Assembly (NCBI GenBank): GCA_047600605.1
Contig: JASGKK010000002.1
Coordinates: 1,302,001 to 1,366,000 of the forward strand
DNA from: CAYMZZ01 sp047600605
GTDB taxonomy: Bacteria > Bacteroidota > Bacteroidia > Chitinophagales > Chitinophagaceae
Direction of reading: 5' to 3'
DNA length: 64,000 nucleotides
In this document: in pieces, positions 60,952 through 64,000 of the stretch
Position numbering within the stretch: position 1 is the first letter of the stretch
Layout of the letters: each line of letters begins with the position of its first letter
The notes under the pieces: generated by a model
Database searches by the model: none
Told to the model about the DNA's origin: nothing
The model's input: only the letters and a program-made list of their open reading frames with translations
Translations under genes and position numbers: made by a program

Positions 60952-63293
60952 TTGATACCCAGCTGAAACTGGCTGCCTTTGAAGAACGGATAGCTGAACC
61001 AGCGGTTCTGATATTGTGCATCTGTAACGGAAGGACTGGGATCTTTTACTTTATAGCCATAGTCGAAGCGGATCACAAAGAAATTGAAGTCTACACGCAG
61101 ACCACCGCCCAGGCCGATGGCAATATCCTGTCCCAGCCGGCTGAGTTTGAAGACTTCTTCTGCCGGTCTGTTATCCGCTTTTTTAAGAAACCATACGTTG
61201 CCAATATCGGTAAAGAAGGCGCCATTCACCTTTACACCAAAAGGAGTGCCGACCGGAAACCGATATTCAGCATTGGCCTCGAGCTGCACATCTCCATAGC
61301 GGTCTGGGGTACCCTGTGATCCGTTAAACTCCTTGACGGTAGATCCCGGCCCGAGACGGCGCAATGCCCATGCACGCATACTGTTTGGTCCCCCGCTGAA
61401 ATATTGCTTAAAAAATGGCAGGTTATTACGCTTCAGCGGATCACGGGTAGAGTTGAATTCATAACCCAGTCCGGCAAACAGGCGAAGCGCAATTGATGAT
61501 TTGGGTCTGCGTATCAGGTGGGCAAATTCCACATCGGTTTTAATAAAGCGGTACAATTGTTTATCCAGAAAACTATTGCGGATCAAACCGGTAAGGGCAC
61601 CGGATTCTTCCACGTTGGCACGGAATACATTCAATTTATTGCCTTTTCCTCCGCTAATGGTAAGGTTGGCAATAATGGATGCAATGAATCCGTCGGTGAA
61701 AATGCTGCGCAGAGATGGGTTATTGCTGATTAGGGTCTTCAGGCTGTCGCGCTGAATCAGCCGGGAGTACTCAATATTGGGCAGCTTAACCGTTAGCAGC
61801 TTATTGGCGCTCTGTGAACGGTTGCGCCATTGATATTCGTAGCCCCACGACCCGTTGATACTGGTGAGATTATAGAGCAGGCGCCTTTCAGTATTGGCTG
61901 CATTGAAAGCAAATTGCGTACGGAAATTATCCCGCCGGTTTTCGGGAATCCATTTAACCGCAGGTGTAAACCGTGGAAAAATGATGGTATGACTGAAGCT
62001 GACCTGCTGTGTCTGTATAAACTGATTGCTACCATTGGCTCCCAACTCCACACCATAGCGTACGTTGGTGTTGGCCGTATTGGCCGCACGGGCAAAATTG
62101 CGGTTTTGCACACCCACGTTTACGCCAATGCCAAACAGGTTGCCGGATATGGCGCTTTGGTTAATACTGCTTTCGAGGTTGGTATTGAATGAATATTTAC
62201 TGGCGGGGCTTAACCGGATAATGTAGTCGACCGTGTCTGAATTGGGACGGGGTATCATGTCGATGCTGGCCATACGCCAGGTACCCAGGCTGTTGAGATT
62301 ATTCAGTGTACGGGTGTAGCGCCTCAACCGGTATATACTATCCTGCGGAAGATTGACCAGCAGCGGAAAGATATTGGTCTTGAACTTTCGCTGGTATTGT
62401 ACCACCTTCATGTTTTTTACCGTATTGATCCTTTTGACGAGGCCGGCTGTATCGATCCGGTAATCGGGATAGATCGTGACATGACCATTGTAAAACTTTG
62501 TCAGGCGGCTGCTGTCATAAGTGCGAAGACGGATGTCGAGGTTGGCTTTGGGATTTTCGCGGCGTTCCTGCAGACGCTCCAGCAATTCAAGCTGTTCAAA
62601 AGGGTCAAGACCCGGTTGCAGCAGGGCTACATCAAGTGTATCCCAGAGGCCCATCATTTCATCGCGGTTAAAACGCAGGTATCCATTGTTGCGATAAAGT
62701 TCTGTGAGGCGGTCCAGTTCAGCACTGATGGGGGCCTTGGCAAAGGGCTTGCCCTTTTGGATAATTGCATCCCTGCGCGATGAGTCGGCCAGTTGCTGCA
62801 ATTCCGGGTGCCGCATCGTATAACTGATAGAGTCAAGCATTACCTGCTTGCCGGGCCGCACGTAAAAGTCGATGACCATGCGGTGATGATGGTATTCTTT
62901 TGGGAAAAAGCTGCGGGGCGGCTTCAGATGACTTTCATAATAAATGGAATCATGGAAATACCCTTTTGACTTAAGCAGGGCACGCATATAGACGATGGAA
63001 TTGTCGGCATTGGTACTGTCATAGACCGGTGGTTTCTTCATCACCTGCCAGGCCAGTTTTTCAAGACTCCTGACTTTCAGGCTATCGTCCAGCTGCCCCT
63101 CCAGGCCGCTCAGCAGATCCTCTTTTTCTTCTTTTGTAAAGTTGCCTATTAACTTGATATTTGTTTTATAGACAAAGTTCTTACCGGCAGGACTCTGCTT
63201 GACGATGGTACAGGAGCCCAGCAGGGCAATCCAGATTCCGGCAACAATGGCTTTCAGGTAGGCGGTATGGGGCGTAGATTTGCCGGCTGACAT
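60933..63293 (-). CDS. Omp85-family outer membrane protein, TamL-like
   Basis: The protein has 786 residues. The N-terminus ends in a lipobox (IALLGSC, Cys28), so the protein is probably lipidated, as in the TamL branch of Bacteroidota TamA-like proteins. POTRA-like segments cover about 40-330 (VYKTNIKLIGNFTKEEKEDLL, then RLTELYRNNGYLRFNRDE). The C-terminal barrel has FFKQYFSGGPNSMRAWALRRLGPG with the RAW variant of the RGF lid motif and ends in FQLGINYPFIF. It should help assemble outer membrane proteins with a TamB-type partner. It is divergent from the RNA methyltransferase gene by 21 bp. Confidence 0.88.
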   Translation of the reverse strand: MSAGKSTPHTAYLKAIVAGIWIALLGSCTIVKQSPAGKNFVYKTNIKLIGNFTKEEKEDLLSGLEGQLDDSLKVRSLEKLAWQVMKKPPVYDSTNADNSIVYMRALLKSKGYFHDSIYYESHLKPPRSFFPKEYHHHRMVIDFYVRPGKQVMLDSISYTMRHPELQQLADSSRRDAIIQKGKPFAKAPISAELDRLTELYRNNGYLRFNRDEMMGLWDTLDVALLQPGLDPFEQLELLERLQERRENPKANLDIRLRTYDSSRLTKFYNGHVTIYPDYRIDTAGLVKRINTVKNMKVVQYQRKFKTNIFPLLVNLPQDSIYRLRRYTRTLNNLNSLGTWRMASIDMIPRPNSDTVDYIIRLSPASKYSFNTNLESSINQSAISGNLFGIGVNVGVQNRNFARAANTANTNVRYGVELGANGSNQFIQTQQVSFSHTIIFPRFTPAVKWIPENRRDNFRTQFAFNAANTERRLLYNLTSINGSWGYEYQWRNRSQSANKLLTVKLPNIEYSRLIQRDSLKTLISNNPSLRSIFTDGFIASIIANLTISGGKGNKLNVFRANVEESGALTGLIRNSFLDKQLYRFIKTDVEFAHLIRRPKSSIALRLFAGLGYEFNSTRDPLKRNNLPFFKQYFSGGPNSMRAWALRRLGPGSTVKEFNGSQGTPDRYGDVQLEANAEYRFPVGTPFGVKVNGAFFTDIGNVWFLKKADNRPAEEVFKLSRLGQDIAIGLGGGLRVDFNFFVIRFDYGYKVKDPSPSVTDAQYQNRWFSYPFFKGSQFQLGINYPFIF

Positions 63294-63314
63294 AGAAAAT
63301 TTGAAACATCAACA

Positions 63315-64000
63315 ATGCTGACTAAATCGCAGATCAAATATATTCAAAGTTTAGGCCATAAAAAACACCGCGATGCGGAAGGGCTCTTTCTGGCCGAAGG
63401 ACCAAAGATAGTGGGAGAATGGTTAAAGGAGCCCGTTTTGCGGCTGCAAACTATCTATGCCACGCAACAATGGATCGATCAGCAAGACCATTTAACGGTA
63501 CCTGTGCAGGTAGTCACAGAAGATGAATTGGGAAAGATTTCACAGTTGCAGAGCCCCAACCAGGTGCTGGCCGTAATATATCAGCAGCAATCTCCCGTCA
63601 CCTTAACTGCTGATTCCTCACTCATACTCGCGCTTGATACCATTCAGGATCCGGGCAACCTGGGCACTATTATCCGCATTGCCGATTGGTTTGGCATCAA
63701 TGCGATCGTATGTAGCCGTGAATGTGCAGATATCTACAACCCCAAAGTGGTGCAGGCAACCATGGGAAGCCTGCCCCGTGTAAAAGTCCTGTATGCAGAC
63801 CTGGCAGAATGGATAGAAAGTCAGCCAGATTGCCGGATATATGCTGCTGCTCTGGAGGGACAGGATGTAGGGAAAATGGCTGCGCTCAATGCCGGTGTGC
63901 TGGTGATCGGCAATGAATCAAAAGGAATCAGCGAGCGGGTCATGGCAAAGGTCAATGTACGTATCACCATACCCCGGAAAGGAAAGGCCGAATCGCTCAA
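63315..64000 (+). CDS. SpoU/TrmH-family RNA methyltransferase (runs off right edge)
   Basis: From the ATG at 63315, 228 codons are open to the end of the window. The N-terminal substrate-binding part (SQIKYIQSLGHKKHRDAEGLFLAEGPKIV) is followed by the knotted SPOUT domain: ALDTIQDPGNLGTIIRIADWFG (motif 1), VLVIGNESKGIS (motif 2) and ITIPRKGKAESL (motif 3, cut off). It is a 2'-O-ribose methyltransferase of rRNA or tRNA using AdoMet. The last residues of motif 3 are missing. It faces away from the TamL-like gene, an arrangement often seen in this phylum. Confidence 0.92.
   Translation, partial: MLTKSQIKYIQSLGHKKHRDAEGLFLAEGPKIVGEWLKEPVLRLQTIYATQQWIDQQDHLTVPVQVVTEDELGKISQLQSPNQVLAVIYQQQSPVTLTADSSLILALDTIQDPGNLGTIIRIADWFGINAIVCSRECADIYNPKVVQATMGSLPRVKVLYADLAEWIESQPDCRIYAAALEGQDVGKMAALNAGVLVIGNESKGISERVMAKVNVRITIPRKGKAESL

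Overview
The window reads as a piece of a Bacteroidota chromosome, most likely a Chitinophagaceae-like soil or aquatic bacterium (inference from gene content; no rRNA or marker phylogeny is available). Pointers are a type IX secretion C-terminal sorting domain, GLPGLI-like and OMP_b-brl_3-type outer membrane proteins, LytS/LytTR two-component pairs with a Reg_prop/Y_Y_Y sensor, a lipidated TamL-like Omp85 protein, an archaeal/eukaryote-type ProRS, promoters resembling TAnnTTTGY, and few Shine-Dalgarno sequences.

Layout. 1-8.4 kb: truncated sensor kinase, a GNAT-ankyrin fusion, a membrane acyltransferase, VOC, leucine-rich-repeat and DUF1801 proteins, an M48 lipoprotein protease, and an ECF sigma factor overlapping a probable anti-sigma/membrane partner. 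8.4-20 kb: a long minus-strand run with an M16 protease, a GLPGLI-like protein, a PDZ-alpha/beta hydrolase, a YncE-like propeller, an NTF2-like protein, a large outer membrane barrel preceded by a 42-residue membrane peptide, and an AraC regulator. 20-25.5 kb: a divergent pair made of a 1059-residue protein of unknown function and a secreted member of the cholesterol-dependent-cytolysin-like (CDCL) pore-forming family; this is the most exciting locus. 25.7-35.2 kb: amidohydrolase, lipoprotein, T9SS cargo, hybrid-style sensor kinase and LytTR regulator.

35.2-38.7 kb is an AT-rich restriction-modification island (controller protein with a recognisable C-box, PD-(D/E)XK endonuclease with an apparent internal duplication, gamma-type N6-adenine methyltransferase) lying against the 3' end of a tRNA-Leu(CAG) gene. 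38.8-45.6 kb is housekeeping: DMT transporter, dapD, a GT4 glycosyltransferase, a Sua5/YrdC protein, cca, a pRiA4b ORF-3-like protein and miaA. 45.8-51 kb holds a second OMP_b-brl_3 barrel, a FadL-like porin and a lipoprotein. 51.2-64 kb contains proS, two DUF5362-like paralogues, then an RDD / SpoIIM / DUF4129 / DUF4350 / MoxR / DUF58 cluster in which the DUF58 gene is broken by frameshifts, followed by truB, a TamL-like protein and a SpoU-type RNA methyltransferase that runs off the right edge.

A second structural theme is intergenic: degenerate tandem repeats with a strict 7-bp period occur at about 5.95-6.1, 44.0, 48.3-48.4 and 60.1-60.2 kb, several as inverted pairs around a hairpin containing GCRATGC. 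No feature family I can name confidently explains them. No CRISPR array, rRNA or complete insertion sequence was seen.
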